Origin: an uncultured beta proteobacterium
GTDB taxonomy: Bacteria; Pseudomonadota; Gammaproteobacteria; Burkholderiales; Rhodocyclaceae
Direction: 5' to 3'
Assembly (NCBI GenBank): GCA_903917505.1
Contig: CAIXAY010000398.1
Span: 1 to 6,137 of the forward strand
Length of the DNA: 6,137 nucleotides
This document shows, one piece after another, positions 5,722-6,137 of this stretch (its first letter is position 1; every line of letters begins with the position of its first letter). A program made the position numbers and the translations under genes. The notes below the pieces were generated by a model. That model did not search any database and was not told the origin of the DNA. It was given only the letters and a program-made list of their open reading frames with translations.

Positions 5722-6137
5722 TAGATGGCCTTGGCTTTAAAGAGATCGTGCATGTTCAGGGCGCCGATCAGCAGACCGTTTTCGTCTACCACCGGAATCT
5801 GGTTGATGCGCTGCCTGTCCATCAGTTCGACGGCTTCGGCGGTGAGTTTTTCCGGGCTCATCACGCGCGGCCCGCGCGTCATCACATCGGTCACGGTGAG
5901 CGCCGCCAGGTCGAGGCCGCTGACGATGGCGCGGCGCAGGTCGCCGTCGGTGAAAATGCCGAGCACGCGCCGCTCGGGGCTGACGACGACGGTCATCCCG
6001 ATGCCGCCGCGCGAGATTTCGCGCGTCGCTTCGGCGACGCTGGCCTGCGGCGCGACGGTCGGGACGTCGGCGCCGGTGCGCATCACGTCGCGCAGGCGGG
6101 TGAGCAGGCGGCGCCCGAGCGCGCCGGCCGGATGCGA
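5721..6137 (-). CDS. kdsD: D-arabinose 5-phosphate isomerase KdsD/KpsF family, C-terminal CBS part (5' end outside window)
   Basis: KdsD converts D-ribulose 5-phosphate to D-arabinose 5-phosphate, the first committed precursor of Kdo. Only the last 138 codons lie in the window and the frame runs off the right edge; the N-terminal SIS isomerase domain of about 190 residues should lie beyond it. The first visible residues, SHPAGALGRRLL, match the conserved HPxGxLGRRLL joint between the SIS and CBS parts. Two CBS domains follow, at about residues 16-76 (with GIFTDGDLRRAI at 60-71) and 82-138 (DVMTRGPRVM, then INQIPVVDENGLLIGALNMHDL). The methionine at 6086 is internal. Adjacency to kdsC supports a Kdo role for LPS rather than a capsule KpsF or gutQ paralogue. 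The TAA overlaps the kdsC ATG by one base, and the operon promoter must lie outside the window. Confidence 0.95.
   Translation of the reverse strand, partial: SHPAGALGRRLLTRLRDVMRTGADVPTVAPQASVAEATREISRGGIGMTVVVSPERRVLGIFTDGDLRRAIVSGLDLAALTVTDVMTRGPRVMSPEKLTAEAVELMDRQRINQIPVVDENGLLIGALNMHDLFKAKAI

Overview
The window is GC-rich (an impression, not computed) and almost fully coding. Its content suggests a Gram-negative bacterium, most likely a betaproteobacterium of the Rhodocyclales/Nitrosomonadales kind. The reasons are a long HrpA-type helicase with its proteobacterial C-terminal extension, a Kdo/LPS-export operon (kdsD-kdsC-lptC-lptA), and an EI24-like membrane protein beside a stand-alone molybdopterin-binding (CinA N-terminal-like) protein. 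The taxonomic placement is inference from gene content and protein style, not from a database match.

Layout. Positions 2-2698 (+) hold the C-terminal 898 residues of the RNA helicase HrpA; the reading frame is open at the left edge, and the helicase core lies outside the window. Positions 2699-2852 are non-coding and carry a perfect 28-bp inverted repeat (2711-2738 / 2802-2829), whose arms consist of three tandem 9-nt units of the CACAACGGK type. Positions 2853-3179 (+) encode a very short EI24-like membrane protein, and 3206-3961 (+) a MoCF_biosynth/CinA-N domain protein; these two are probably co-transcribed. A 10-bp-stem hairpin (3961-3985) separates them from a convergent minus-strand operon. 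Read from the right edge this operon is kdsD (C-terminal part only, 6137-5721), kdsC (5721-5176), lptC (5179-4589) and lptA (4592-3984), every junction overlapping by 1 to 4 bases.

How the genes work together. KdsD makes arabinose-5-phosphate, and KdsC removes the phosphate from Kdo-8-phosphate to give Kdo for the LPS inner core. LptC and LptA carry finished LPS from the inner membrane across the periplasm. The overlapping starts and stops (TAATG, ATGA, ATGA) suggest translational coupling. lptB, the ATPase gene that commonly follows lptA, is not in the window: the operon ends at a hairpin facing genes on the other strand. HrpA acts in RNA metabolism and has no evident link to the LPS genes.

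Novelty. Most of the window is ordinary housekeeping DNA and I see no new multi-gene system. The points that deserve a second look are the inverted repeat built of 9-nt iterations, the shortened EI24-like gene directly beside it, and the end of the lpt operon after lptA.
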